From positions 1 to 64,000 of the forward strand of contig DATBLE010000001.1 in assembly GCA_036555585.1 (NCBI GenBank): DNA of 64,000 nt, read 5' to 3'. Origin of the DNA: DATBLE01 sp036555585 (lineage in GTDB: Bacteria; Actinomycetota; Thermoleophilia; Gaiellales; Gaiellaceae). The notes under the pieces are model-generated. The model was not told where the DNA came from. It did not search any database and was given only the letters and a program-made list of their open reading frames with translations. Made by a program: the position numbers and the translations under genes. Positions 50,011-59,053 of the stretch are shown in pieces. The stretch's first letter is position 1; the number at the start of each line of letters is the position of its first letter.

Positions 50011-50658
50011 CTACGGGCAGATATCCGCGTTCCGCAGTGCGATCTGATCGCTGAGCTCGTATGCACCCGGGCGCATCGTCGGATCCACGTCGACCGACAT
50101 GGTCAGCTCGACCGTCGGGAACTGGCCGCTGACGCAGGTCGGACTGGCCCAGATCGACGCGGCGGTCAGATAGTCGACCATGAACGTCGAGGCGGTGCCG
50201 TCGCAGGTCGCGTCGGCGTCGTTCTCGCGGTACAGCTGGTAGCGATCGGTCGCGCCGGCGACTGGAATCGTGCACCACTGCACCGCCGAGGCGTTCGTCT
50301 CGACGAGGCCGGGGCACTCGGCGGTCCCTGTGACGTTCGTCTCCGTGAGGACGAGTGTCTCTCCGCCTGAGCTGTTCGTGTACGGGTCGGTGACGGCGTG
50401 AGCGCAGTGGATGTCCTTGCGCATGCGGTCGAGCGCCTGGCGTGCGTTCTCCTGCGCGTCGAACCGCCGCGTCTGGTCGACCTGCGCCGTCATGCTCGAC
50501 GCGAAGGAGGTCGTGAGCGGCGCGAGGATGATCATCAGCACGGCCATGACGACAACGAGCTCGATCAGCGTGAAGCCGCCCTGGGGGGCTGCAACACGCC
50601 GAAGGTGTGCTCTCGCGACCGCAAGCCGTTCGACGATCCGAGTCATCAACCGACTCAT
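50011..50658 (-). CDS. type II/IV minor pilin, opposite orientation
   Basis: 215 residues. Signal G/FTLIELVVVMAVLMIILAPL with Glu at +5 after a long basic leader of about 27 residues. The QENARQALDRMRKDIHCAHAV segment is GspJ/PilW-like. Six cysteines in the globular part suggest disulfides. It stands alone on the minus strand between two plus-strand minor pilin sets, so it must have its own promoter in the 76-bp gap before the next gene. Confidence 0.85.
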   Translation of the reverse strand: MSRLMTRIVERLAVARAHLRRVAAPQGGFTLIELVVVMAVLMIILAPLTTSFASSMTAQVDQTRRFDAQENARQALDRMRKDIHCAHAVTDPYTNSSGGETLVLTETNVTGTAECPGLVETNASAVQWCTIPVAGATDRYQLYRENDADATCDGTASTFMVDYLTAASIWASPTCVSGQFPTVELTMSVDVDPTMRPGAYELSDQIALRNADICP

Positions 50659-50734
50659 CGGCAGTCACGATCCCGGATTGGTTACCCCCCTAGAGTGATT
50701 GTGCCGGCACGGGGTTTCGACGATTCGTTAGACC

Positions 50735-52462
50735 ATGGGTCGCACGACGGACGTGGGGCCGACCGTCGAACCGCCCGCCCGCGCGTCGGTGCACGGGCGA
50801 ATCCGGACTCGGCTGGCGCGGCAGGACGGACTGGCGCTGGTGCTCTCCATCTTCGTCATGGGGGTTCTCACGATCGCCACCGCTGCCGTGATCACCGAGG
50901 TCAACTCCAACGAGCAGCAATTCGGCCGCGACCGGCAGGTCAACAGGGCGCTCAACGTCGCCGAGGCGGGGTTGAATGCCGGCGTGGCAGCCGTGAAGAC
51001 ACTGCCGGCGACGGCCACCTCCCTCCCGGACGGCGGCGGCACCGTCGATCAGGGCTCCTGGTCTTACACGGCGGCACGCCAGGCCGACGCGACAGATCCC
51101 AATCTCTACTACTGGACGATCACCTCGACGGGCACCTCTCCGGACGGCAAGGTAACGAGGATCGTCAGCACGAAGGTGAGCGAGACCATCACCTCGACCT
51201 CGCAGTCGCAGACGCTCACGACCCCGGCCTCGCCGGCCTACAACTGGGGCATCTTCCTCGGCGACTCGACGTCGAGCTGCACACCCGGCCAGAGCGGCGG
51301 GAACACCCTCGGCGGAAGCTCCGGGGTCACCGTCGACGTCTACATCAAGGGCTCGCTGTGCGTCTCCGGCAACTCGTCACCGTTCATCCTGCAACCGGCC
51401 GGCACCACCGACACGCTCAGCGTCTACATCGGGGGACAGTTCAAGAGCAAGAGCAACGCGTCCCCGATCGGGACCTCGAGCGCGAAGATCCACCTCGCGA
51501 CCATCGTCGGCGGGTGCATCGACGCCAACCACAGCAACCAGACGGTTCCCTGCAGCAAGCAGGGCAGTCCGCTCAACAACCCGAATAACGCGAGCTACGG
51601 CTCCGGGGTCTACGCGACGACCTACAACTCGACGCAGAACGATATTCCGAAGCCGCCGATCGACACCGCCTGGTACACGAACGCAGGCCCGGGACCGGCA
51701 AACGGCTGCGGCACGGGCTCGACCTTCCCGAACCCGTCGACGCCCTGGACCGCCACGCAGTTCAAGAACACGGTCCTCGACAACGACTCGACCCGGAACA
51801 CGAGCGTCGGCACGGTGAAGCTGCTCCAGCTCGTCGACCGGTCGTCCGGCTCCGGCGGTGTCGCGCACAACAGCTTCGACTGCAAGTCATACGACGCCGA
51901 CGGCAACCTGATCGGCGAGCTGAAGTGGGATTACCCGAGCGGCGGCTGCGGCAGCGGCCCAGCGGCCGGAACGGCCGATCTGACGGTCAACGGCACGATC
52001 TACATCGACGGCAACCTCTCCTTCGAGAGCTGCGACTACGCCGTCTATCAGGGGCGCGGAACGATCTACGTGAACGGCACGGTCGCGTTCGCGAATGGTT
52101 CGAAGATCTGCGCGAAGCCAATCTCCGGTAACCCCTGCCTCGGCAACTTCGACCCGAACAGCAACCTCATCGAGATCGTCGCGGTCAACGCGGCCAACAA
52201 CGGAACCGGCTACGGGCTCACCGGCGCCGGCACCTATGAAGGCATCTCGTACGTGGTCGGGAAGTTCAACGCGGGCAACGGCTCGAACGTCAACGGCCCC
52301 GTGATCGCCGACACGGCGACGATGTCAGGGAACGCGAAGCTCCGGACGACCTTCAATCCTCCTCCGGGCGCACCGGGGGCTTCATCCACGACCACGACCG
52401 ATGTGGGCGTGGATGAGGCGGAGTTCGCGGGAGTCCCCGGCTCATGGCAGCAGCTGAAATAG
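50735..52462 (+). CDS. PilX-like pilus assembly protein (second set)
   Basis: 575 residues. The N terminus GLALVLSIFVMGVLTIATAAV followed by NRALNVAEAGLNAGVAAV matches PilX_N. The exported region is long, S/T/N/G-rich, with many paired cysteines (for example NSFDCKSYD, GGCGSG, SCDYAVY) and beta-helix-like runs such as TIYIDGNLSF, GTIYVNGTVAFANGS. It overlaps the next pilin gene by 19 bases. ATG at 50735 has no clear Shine-Dalgarno. Confidence 0.8.
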   Translation: MGRTTDVGPTVEPPARASVHGRIRTRLARQDGLALVLSIFVMGVLTIATAAVITEVNSNEQQFGRDRQVNRALNVAEAGLNAGVAAVKTLPATATSLPDGGGTVDQGSWSYTAARQADATDPNLYYWTITSTGTSPDGKVTRIVSTKVSETITSTSQSQTLTTPASPAYNWGIFLGDSTSSCTPGQSGGNTLGGSSGVTVDVYIKGSLCVSGNSSPFILQPAGTTDTLSVYIGGQFKSKSNASPIGTSSAKIHLATIVGGCIDANHSNQTVPCSKQGSPLNNPNNASYGSGVYATTYNSTQNDIPKPPIDTAWYTNAGPGPANGCGTGSTFPNPSTPWTATQFKNTVLDNDSTRNTSVGTVKLLQLVDRSSGSGGVAHNSFDCKSYDADGNLIGELKWDYPSGGCGSGPAAGTADLTVNGTIYIDGNLSFESCDYAVYQGRGTIYVNGTVAFANGSKICAKPISGNPCLGNFDPNSNLIEIVAVNAANNGTGYGLTGAGTYEGISYVVGKFNAGNGSNVNGPVIADTATMSGNAKLRTTFNPPPGAPGASSTTTTDVGVDEAEFAGVPGSWQQLK

Positions 52463-53052
52463 CTGTCGTCCCCCGTCGGCGGAGCATCTTCGGCCGGCCC
52501 AGGACGCGTCTGGCGGACGATCGCGGGTTCGGCATGGTCGAGCTGCTGATCGCGATGACGCTGCTGAGCGTCGCGGTCGGCGCGTTGATCACGACGTTCG
52601 CGGCGAGCGCAGTCTCCCTGCGGCGGGCCGGCGAGAAGGGCACTGCGCTCACGCTCGCCGACACGCAGATGGAGAAATACCGCACGCGCGGCTTCACGTC
52701 GATCAGGATCGACGGAGCGCTGATCCCGTCGAGCGGAACCTACGTGACTGCGAACTCGACCGATTCGACGATCCCGGCCTCCACCAACCAGGCGCTCGCA
52801 GGGCAGAACGGCGACGACACGTGCACGACCACTGACGAGCCGGCGGCGTGCCTGCCGGTGCAGAACGTGACCGGGCCCGACGGCAACGCCTATCGGGTCG
52901 ACACGTATGTCAACTACGTCAACAACGACGCCACGCTGTCGGTGCGCACGCCCGCATCCGGGCTCACCCTGAAGCGGGTCACGGTCGTCGTTCGCGACAC
53001 GACCACCGGGACGGTCATGGCCCGCGAGTCATCGGCCTTCGAAGGGCCGTGA
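52444..53052 (+). CDS. minor pilin PilV/GspI-like
   Basis: 202 residues. After a long leader with RRRSIFGRPRTRL comes the signal G/FGMVELLIAMTLLSVAVGAL with Glu at +5, then TLADTQMEKYRTRG, a PilV/GspI-like feature. Two cysteines lie near residues 122-137 (DTCTTTDEPAACL). Second gene of the second minor pilin set. Confidence 0.85.
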   Translation: MAAAEIAVVPRRRSIFGRPRTRLADDRGFGMVELLIAMTLLSVAVGALITTFAASAVSLRRAGEKGTALTLADTQMEKYRTRGFTSIRIDGALIPSSGTYVTANSTDSTIPASTNQALAGQNGDDTCTTTDEPAACLPVQNVTGPDGNAYRVDTYVNYVNNDATLSVRTPASGLTLKRVTVVVRDTTTGTVMARESSAFEGP

Positions 53053-53089
53053 GGTCAAGTCCGGACCCGGCGATGCCGATAGGAGAAGG

Positions 53090-53659
53090 GTGAACCGTAC
53101 TCTCGACGCCCGCGCCCGGCTGCTCCTGCTCGTCCTGCTGTTCGTTCTCGCAGCGGGCGTGGCGGGGTTCATGGCGTTCCACAGCCTGCACGGCTCCAGC
53201 AGCTCCGAGCCGGCCCCCGCGCCGGTGACGCCCGCGCCCAAGCATGTGGCCGCCGCACCCGTGGCGAAGCCGCATGCGAAGCCCACGAAGCACGGGGCGG
53301 CCACGAAGACGCCGGCACACCACGCGCCGAAGCCCGCGGCCTCGCCGAACCAGCTGCCGGCCGCCGTCCGCCGCGCGCTCGCCGCCGACCAGGTCGTGGT
53401 CGTGGCGCTCTACGATCCCAAGGCGAAGATCGACGGCACCGCGCTCGCCGAGGCGAGGGCCGGCGCCAAGCTCGCGGGCAGCTCCTTCGTCCCGGTCGAC
53501 GTTCGCGGCCACGGCGTCGACTCGCTGAACGCGAAGTACGGCGCCGTCCAGGACCCCGCCGTGCTCGTGTTGCGCCCGCCGGACTCGCTCGTCGTCCGGA
53601 TCGACGGCTTCGCCGATCGCGACACCGTCGCGCAGGCGGCCGTGAACGCGGCTCAGTGA
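53090..53659 (+). CDS. membrane-anchored protein with Pro/Ala/Lys/His linker, unknown function
   Basis: 189 residues from GTG at 53090. One N-terminal helix (RLLLLVLLFVLAAGVAGFMA) is followed by a linker of about 50 residues rich in P, A, K and H. The C-terminal domain (QVVVVALYDPKAKIDGTAL, SSFVPVDVRGHGVDSLN, PAVLVLRPPDSLVVRIDGFAD) resembles a thioredoxin fold but has no CxxC. The GTG start of the next gene overlaps its stop. Probably an accessory pilus-locus protein. Confidence 0.6.
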   Translation: MNRTLDARARLLLLVLLFVLAAGVAGFMAFHSLHGSSSSEPAPAPVTPAPKHVAAAPVAKPHAKPTKHGAATKTPAHHAPKPAASPNQLPAAVRRALAADQVVVVALYDPKAKIDGTALAEARAGAKLAGSSFVPVDVRGHGVDSLNAKYGAVQDPAVLVLRPPDSLVVRIDGFADRDTVAQAAVNAAQ

Positions 53660-53994
53660 TCCGGTTCGGCCGGCACACGGCACCCGCCGAGGAGCCGGCC
53701 TGGAACGATCTCTGGGCAGTCTCGCCCGAGCCGGTCGCGCCGACCTCCGAGTCCTCCGACGGCCGCGAGCTGTTCGTCAGGCATGCGCGCAAGGACGGGA
53801 AGATGGTCGCGATGCTGCGGGCAGTCGACCACGGCTCGTCCTGCGTGGTCGAGGCGGAGGTGTGCCCCAACGGCACCACCGAGCTCGTCCGCCCCGGCCC
53901 CTACACGTTCGCGGACGCGCAGCAGGCGAGCGCGTTCGTGACGGAGGCCGTCGCGGCCCTGATGTACCTGGGCTGCGACATCCAGGCGCACTAG
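53656..53994 (+). CDS. small conserved-looking protein, unknown function
   Basis: 112 residues from GTG at 53656 overlapping the previous stop. No signal peptide or membrane segment. It has a folded look: LFVRHARKDGKMVAMLRAVD, CVVEAEVCPNGTTELVRPGPYTFADAQQASAFVTEA, and a final GCDIQAH. I do not recognise the family. It ends the second minor pilin set. Confidence 0.55.
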   Translation: MIRFGRHTAPAEEPAWNDLWAVSPEPVAPTSESSDGRELFVRHARKDGKMVAMLRAVDHGSSCVVEAEVCPNGTTELVRPGPYTFADAQQASAFVTEAVAALMYLGCDIQAH

Positions 53995-54012
53995 GACCTC
54001 GAGGCCTTATCC

Positions 54013-54044
54013 CCGGGGACAGACCCCGCGGGGTCTGTCCCCGG
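54013..54044. repeat. GGGACAGACC-type perfect palindrome
   Basis: A 32-base perfect palindrome (15-bp arms at 54013-54027 and 54030-54044 around GC). It shares gggacagacccc/ggggtctgtccc with 12038-12064 and 54519-54543. It lies between convergent genes and may also stop transcription. Confidence 0.75.
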
Positions 54045-54058
54045 AGGAGCCGGCCGGC

Positions 54059-54505
54059 CTACCGCTCCGAGCGGCCGAGCTCGCGCTCGAGGTTGTCGAA
54101 CGTGCGGTTGAAGGCGCGACCGATCGCACGCGGGAGCAGGATGCGATCGAACGCGCCGCCGATCCCGTCACGTGGCTCGTACTCGACGACCAGCCGATAG
54201 AGGAAACCGCCGCCCTCGGGCTCGAAGTGACGCTCGTGCGAGGCGTCGGGGAGGCCGGGCTGCACGCTGTCGTAGGTGACCAGCCGGTTCGGCTCGAACG
54301 CGGTGAGGGTCATGGTCAGCGCACGCTCCCGTCCCAGCAGCCGAGTGATCAAGGTTGCCGTGTCGCCCTTGGCGGCCCAGCGCGATCCCTCGTCGAGGCG
54401 GATGAATCCAGGCCAGAACTTCGACCAGTTGGCCGGGTCCGTGACGAATGCGAAGCCGCGTTCGACGGGGAGGTCGTACCGCCGGGCAGCTTCCACGCGC
54501 GTCAT
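54059..54505 (-). CDS. SRPBCC (START-like) family protein
   Basis: 148 residues. The START-like fold is indicated by VEAARRYDLPVERGFAFVTDPANWSKFWPGF at the start, the WAAKGDTATLITRLLGRERALTMTLTAFEPNRLVTYDS strands, and a long C-terminal helix (FDRILLPRAIGRAFNRTFDNLERELG). Such proteins bind hydrophobic ligands or act as cyclases. It is flanked on both sides by GGGACAGACC-type palindromes and interrupts the pilus locus, which suggests a separately inserted unit. Confidence 0.8.
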   Translation of the reverse strand: MTRVEAARRYDLPVERGFAFVTDPANWSKFWPGFIRLDEGSRWAAKGDTATLITRLLGRERALTMTLTAFEPNRLVTYDSVQPGLPDASHERHFEPEGGGFLYRLVVEYEPRDGIGGAFDRILLPRAIGRAFNRTFDNLERELGRSER

Positions 54506-54518
54506 GTGCTCGAGACTA

Positions 54519-54543
54519 GGGACTGACCCGGAGGGTCTGTCCC
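54519..54543. repeat. GGGACAGACC-type palindrome (second flank)
   Basis: 11-bp arms (54519-54529 and 54533-54543) with one mismatch around GGA. It lies upstream of the SRPBCC gene and just beyond the stop of pilB. Confidence 0.7.
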
Positions 54544-54558
54544 AGAAGAGCCGGGCCG

Positions 54559-56358
54559 TCAGACCGTCACGCGGGCGAGCTCTTCGATCGAGGTCAGGCC
54601 CGAGGCGACCTTCGTCATGCCGTCGTCCCAGAGCGTCTTCATCCCGCCCGCCATCGCCTCGCGCTCGACCTCGTCCCGGCTGGCCTTGCGCACGGCGAGC
54701 TCGGCCAGCCCCTCGTTCATCTGCAGCAGCTGGAAGATCCCGATCCGGCCCTTGTAGCCGGTCTGGTTGCAGCGCGGACAGCCGCGCTTGCGGTACAGGA
54801 CCATCCCGTCCGACGACGCCGCGACCTCGGGCGAGACCCGGGCCTCGAGCAGCTCCTCGACGGTGGGCGTGTACATCTCGCAGCAGTGGGTGCAGAGCTT
54901 CCGGGCGAGCCGCTGGGCCAGCACCGCCGACACCGCGGAGGCGGTGAGGAAGGGCTCGACACCCATCTCGTTCAGCCGGGTGAGCGTGCTCGGCGCGTCG
55001 TTGGTGTGCAGCGTCGATAGGACGAGGTGGCCCGTGAGCGCGGCCTCGATCGCCATCTTGGCGGTCTCGCCGTCGCGCACCTCGCCGACCATGACCACGT
55101 CGGGATCGGAACGCAGGATCGACCGCAGCGCGGTCGCGAAGGTCAGGCCCGCCCGGACGTTGATCTGCATCTGGTTGACGCCGGCGAGGCGGTACTCGAC
55201 CGGGTCCTCGACCGTGATCACGTTGATCTCCGGCCGCGCGATCTGGGTCAGGGCCGCGTACAGCGACGTCGACTTCCCCGAGCCGGTCGGCCCGGTGACG
55301 AGGATCGCGCCGGTCGGCCGCGCGATCAGCGAGCCGAACGTCGCGCGCATCTCGTCCGACAGCCCGAGCGCCTCGAGCGACGGCGCCTGCTTCGACTTGT
55401 CGAGCAGCCGCAGCACGACCGTCTCGCCTGAGACCGTGGGCAGCGTCGCCATGCGGATGTCGAGCAGGCGCCCGGCCGCAGCCGCGCGCAACGAGATCCG
55501 GCCGTCCTGCGGCTTGCGGCGCTCGGCGATGTCCATCTTCGCGAGCACCTTGAGGCGGGTCGTGACGCCGGCCATGTGCTGCCGCGGGATCCGCTGCATC
55601 TCGTGGAGGACGCCGTCGATCCGGAAGCGGACGAGCAGTCCGTCGTCCTGGGCTTCGAAGTGCACGTCGCTGGCACCGTCCTCGGCCGCCTCGAGCAGGA
55701 TCGAGTTGACGATGCGGACGATCGGCCCGTCCGAGACGCCGTCCTCGTCCTCCAGGTCGGCGACGGTGTCGTCTTCCTCGGGCTCCGAGTCGTCCAGCGT
55801 CTCGATCACGGCCTCGGAGACGCGATCGAGCCGGTCGAGCTCGACGAGGATGTCGTCGCGCGCGGCGACGCCGAGCGAGAGCTGGTAGCGGGTCGCGAGC
55901 CGGAGCTCGTCGATCGCCTGGACGTTCTGCGGGTCGGCGAGCGCGACGTGGAGGGTCTCGCCTTCGAGCCGGTACGGGAGTGCGACGGCACGCCGGAGGA
56001 CGTGCACCGCCATGTGGGTGCTCGCGTCGGCCGAGACGCCGGTCAGCCGCAGGTCGACGAGCGGCAGGCGGTGACGGGCGGCGAGCATCCGGGCGACGCC
56101 CTCGCTCGAGGCCAGCCCCTCCGACACGAGCGCGTCCCCGATCGTGCTGCCCTGCTGCGCCAGGCCGCGCACGAGGGCGAGGCGGTCGAGCGGGACGAGC
56201 GCGGTCGCCTCGATCAGGTCGGCGACGAGCTCGGCCGCCTCGTTCCGGATCCCGGCCGCCGGTAGCGACGCGCCGGCCGAAGGAGGTGCGGTCTGCTCGT
56301 TCTCGGCGCCCGGCCTCAGCGGCCGGATGTTGGACGGCCCGAGTCCCATGTCGTCCAC
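54559..56358 (-). CDS. pilB: type IV pilus assembly ATPase PilB (first copy)
   Basis: 599 residues. The N-terminal T2SSE_N domain (LALVRGLAQQGSTIGDALV) lies near residues 60-150. The ATPase domain has Walker A GPTGSGKSTSL, Asp box VITVEDPVEYRL, Walker B DVVMVGEVRDGET and His box STLHTNDAPSTLTRL. The tetracysteine zinc motif is present (CTHCCEMY and CPRCNQTGYKGRIG), marking PilB rather than PilT. It drives pilus extension. A pair of short ATG alternatives exists at the start. It is followed by an 8-nt gap from pilD. Confidence 0.95.
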   Translation of the reverse strand: MDDMGLGPSNIRPLRPGAENEQTAPPSAGASLPAAGIRNEAAELVADLIEATALVPLDRLALVRGLAQQGSTIGDALVSEGLASSEGVARMLAARHRLPLVDLRLTGVSADASTHMAVHVLRRAVALPYRLEGETLHVALADPQNVQAIDELRLATRYQLSLGVAARDDILVELDRLDRVSEAVIETLDDSEPEEDDTVADLEDEDGVSDGPIVRIVNSILLEAAEDGASDVHFEAQDDGLLVRFRIDGVLHEMQRIPRQHMAGVTTRLKVLAKMDIAERRKPQDGRISLRAAAAGRLLDIRMATLPTVSGETVVLRLLDKSKQAPSLEALGLSDEMRATFGSLIARPTGAILVTGPTGSGKSTSLYAALTQIARPEINVITVEDPVEYRLAGVNQMQINVRAGLTFATALRSILRSDPDVVMVGEVRDGETAKMAIEAALTGHLVLSTLHTNDAPSTLTRLNEMGVEPFLTASAVSAVLAQRLARKLCTHCCEMYTPTVEELLEARVSPEVAASSDGMVLYRKRGCPRCNQTGYKGRIGIFQLLQMNEGLAELAVRKASRDEVEREAMAGGMKTLWDDGMTKVASGLTSIEELARVTV

Positions 56359-56365
56359 ATCGGCC

Positions 56366-57112
56366 TCAGAGGAGGCTGGTGTAGGCCCGGATCAGCGCGT
56401 CGCCGGCGAAGAGCGCGACGATCGAGCCGACCGCCAGGAACGGCGCGAAGGGGATGGCCATCTTCCGCGCCCCCGAGCCGTAACGGGCGAAGAGGAAGAT
56501 CGCAGGGACGATCGCGGCGATCATCCCGAGCGGCAGCGCGACCGCGACAGCGCGGCCGAGGGCGACGCCCATCAGCAGCGCGAGCTTGACGTCGCCCATG
56601 CCCATCCCGCCCGGATAGGCCAGCGCGACCACCAGCAGGAACGTCGCCGCACCCACCCCGGCGATCGCCCACTCGGGGCTCGGCTCGGCCGCGGTCATCA
56701 GGACCAGCACGACCGCCGCTGCCGGCAGGACGACGCGGTTCGGGACGATCCGGTGCGTGAGGTCCGTGGCGGTGATCACCACCAGCGCTGCGCAGAAGAC
56801 CGCGGCGGCGGCCGCCTGCAGGGTGAGGCCGAACACGAGGATGCAGCCGGCGAGGAGCAGCGCGGTGGCGACCTCGACGGCGGGATAGAGCGGGCTGATC
56901 CTCGCACGGCAGGACCGGCAGCGGCCGCGCAGCAGCACGTAGCTGAGCACGGGGACGTTGTCGTACCAGGCGATCGGCGTCTCGCAGGAACGGCAGGCCG
57001 ACCGCGGCTCGCGCAGCGAGCGGCGCTCGGGCAACCGGGTGGCGACGACGTTCAGGAAGCTGCCGACGGCGAGCCCGGGAAGCACCGCGAACGCTCCGAG
57101 GGCGACCGCCAT
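56366..57112 (-). CDS. pilD: prepilin peptidase/N-methyltransferase PilD
   Basis: 248 residues, polytopic. The N-terminal cytoplasmic loop has the two CxxC pairs (CRSC ... CRSC) and NVPVLSYVLLRGRC. The catalytic aspartates are in ATDLTHRIVPN and GGMGMGDVKLALLMG. It cleaves after Gly and methylates the new N terminus of all pilins in this locus. Only one copy is seen in the window. Confidence 0.95.
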   Translation of the reverse strand: MAVALGAFAVLPGLAVGSFLNVVATRLPERRSLREPRSACRSCETPIAWYDNVPVLSYVLLRGRCRSCRARISPLYPAVEVATALLLAGCILVFGLTLQAAAAAVFCAALVVITATDLTHRIVPNRVVLPAAAVVLVLMTAAEPSPEWAIAGVGAATFLLVVALAYPGGMGMGDVKLALLMGVALGRAVAVALPLGMIAAIVPAIFLFARYGSGARKMAIPFAPFLAVGSIVALFAGDALIRAYTSLL

Positions 57113-57583
57113 CTACCCAGGGCGAACGGCGGGCGCAGCCTTCGGCAGGAGCCTCGACGCGGGCTGGTTGCCCGGCAGGAGCACCGCGGTACCCGAGTAC
57201 GGCGCGGCGTTGTCCGGCTCGCCGCGCTCCGGGTAGGACTTGCTCCGGGCGAGCGTCAGCGTGATCGTCGGAGCGCCGGTGTCCTGCACGACCGAGCCGG
57301 CAACCGGCTCCTGGTCGACGACGGTGTTCCCGGCGAAGCCGCGCACCGGCCCGCTCACGCGCCAGGCGAAGCCCCCGTCCTGGAGGATCCCCTTGGCGAA
57401 GACGTAGGCCTGCCCGGTCACCTGGGGCACGACCAGGGTCTTCGGCGAGGCCGCCACCGGCACGAGCGTCGGGCGCTGCGGAGCGACCTTGTCGGCGGCG
57501 ATCGTCAGCGTGCCGCCGGCGATCAGAAGGCCGGTGAAGGCGGCTGCGACGCCGCGGGCGAGGAGGGCTGCGATCCGGATCAT
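57113..57583 (-). CDS. single PASTA-domain membrane-anchored protein
   Basis: 156 residues. An N-terminal hydrophobic segment (IAALLARGVAAAFTGLLIAGG) is followed by one PASTA domain (residues about 52-112: VPQVTGQAYVFAKGILQDGG ... GNTVVDQEPVAGSVV). A Pro-rich tail follows. PASTA domains bind peptidoglycan or muropeptides. It lies next to pilD and behind the wall-hydrolase gene, suggesting a wall-binding role in pilus assembly. Confidence 0.82.
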   Translation of the reverse strand: MIRIAALLARGVAAAFTGLLIAGGTLTIAADKVAPQRPTLVPVAASPKTLVVPQVTGQAYVFAKGILQDGGFAWRVSGPVRGFAGNTVVDQEPVAGSVVQDTGAPTITLTLARSKSYPERGEPDNAAPYSGTAVLLPGNQPASRLLPKAAPAVRPG

Positions 57584-57628
57584 TCTTGGCTTTTCATCGG
57601 CGAAAACGGGCCAAAGCTTGAGCCGTGC

Positions 57629-59053
57629 TCACTCCTGCGAGCTGACGATGTGGAAGACCAGCGGCTTGTCCGCGCCCGCCTGCGTCGGCCCGCCGTCGGA
57701 CCACCGGAAGGCGGTGTCGGCGAAGCTCTGGAACCACGACTGGTCCTGCGGATACGAGCCTGCGGGCTGGAGCTGGAGATGCAGATGCGGCCCCGTGGCG
57801 TCGCCCGTCGAGCCGACCAGGCCGACCGGATCGCCGGCTGTGAGCTGGGCGCCCTGGGTCACCGTCGGCTCGAGGTAGGAGAGGTGGCAGTACGTCCAGG
57901 TCTGGCCGTCGGTGGTCTGCATCGTGAAGCCGGTGCCGCAACGCTCGTCCCAGCTCCACGCGTAGAGCACGGTGCCGTCGGACAGGGCGTACAGCGGCGA
58001 GCCCTCGGGCGCGGCGATGTCCGCGGCCGGGTAGTCGTGGTGGTAGTGCGAGACGGAGACGACGCCGGGCCCGCCGCCGACGGGGAAGACGTAGTTGCCG
58101 GCGCCCGCGACCGGTGCCGCGGAGAGCATCTGCCGGGCCGGCTCGTTGAACGAGGCGCCCTGGGCCTGCGCCTCCAGCTTGGTCAAGGCTGCCTGGGCGT
58201 CGGCGAGCTCCTGCTTCAGCCGGTCGGCCTCGGCCTGCGCGGCCCCGACCACGTCGGCGCCGAACGTGGCGGCCCGCTTCTGCGCCTCGAGGCGATCGGA
58301 GAGGAGCGAGGTCGCGTCCGCCCGCTCGGTCAGCTCCTGGCCCTGGTCGGCGAGCGTCTGCGCCTTCTCGGACGCGAGACGGTACTCCTCGCTCGCCTTG
58401 GCGACCGCGGCGCGGGCGTCGTCGAGCTGCGCCTGGAGCTGGTCGAGGGCGAAGACGGAGCTCTGGCCGGCGGGCAGGTTCTGGTACGCATCGGCGGGAG
58501 CCGCGTCGGAGCTCCCGTAGAGCTGCGCCAGCTGCATCACCTGGTTCACGTACCAGTCCGCGTGGTTGTAGGAGAAGACGGCCTGGCGGATGTCCGTCCC
58601 CGCGCCGGAGGCCGCGAGGTAGCGGGCCGCGGAGTAGACGGCGTCCACCGGGTTCCACGGGTCGGCGATGCCGTTCGCGTCCGCGTCGGTTCCCCAGCGG
58701 GCCCAGGTCGAGGGCATGAACTGCATCCAGCCGACCGCGCCGGCCGAGCTCGGCCCCATGTTCCGGCCAAAGTTCGACTCGATCTTGTTGATCGCCGCGA
58801 GCACGTTCCACGGCACCCCGTAGGCCTGGCCGGCGTTCTGCCAGAGGCGCAGCAGCTGGTCGTACGGGAGCTGCACCGGCTGTGCCGGAGGCACGGTCCA
58901 GGCCGGCGCCAGCGAGAGGTCGCTGCCGTTGGCCAGCGTGGCGCTGGGGAGTACCGCGCTGCCCGATGCCACCGAGAAGGTCGCGCCGTTTCCGCGTGCG
59001 ACCCCGCCGGTCGTGAGCAACCCGACAGCGAGCAGGACGGCGAGCCGCCTCAC
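57629..59053 (-). CDS. lytic transglycosylase / M23 endopeptidase fusion
   Basis: 474 residues from GTG at 59053, overlapping the stop of the upstream pilT gene. A signal peptide (RRLAVLLAVGLLTTGGVARG) is followed by an SLT domain with catalytic Glu in INKIESNFG, then GAVGWMQFMPSTWARWG. A coiled coil spans residues about 250-330. The M23 LytM domain has HHDYPAADIAAPEGSP and GPHLHLQL, both zinc-ligand motifs intact. Two wall-cleaving activities in one exported protein inside a pilus locus suggest a hydrolase that opens peptidoglycan for the pilus. Confidence 0.9.
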   Translation of the reverse strand: MRRLAVLLAVGLLTTGGVARGNGATFSVASGSAVLPSATLANGSDLSLAPAWTVPPAQPVQLPYDQLLRLWQNAGQAYGVPWNVLAAINKIESNFGRNMGPSSAGAVGWMQFMPSTWARWGTDADANGIADPWNPVDAVYSAARYLAASGAGTDIRQAVFSYNHADWYVNQVMQLAQLYGSSDAAPADAYQNLPAGQSSVFALDQLQAQLDDARAAVAKASEEYRLASEKAQTLADQGQELTERADATSLLSDRLEAQKRAATFGADVVGAAQAEADRLKQELADAQAALTKLEAQAQGASFNEPARQMLSAAPVAGAGNYVFPVGGGPGVVSVSHYHHDYPAADIAAPEGSPLYALSDGTVLYAWSWDERCGTGFTMQTTDGQTWTYCHLSYLEPTVTQGAQLTAGDPVGLVGSTGDATGPHLHLQLQPAGSYPQDQSWFQSFADTAFRWSDGGPTQAGADKPLVFHIVSSQE

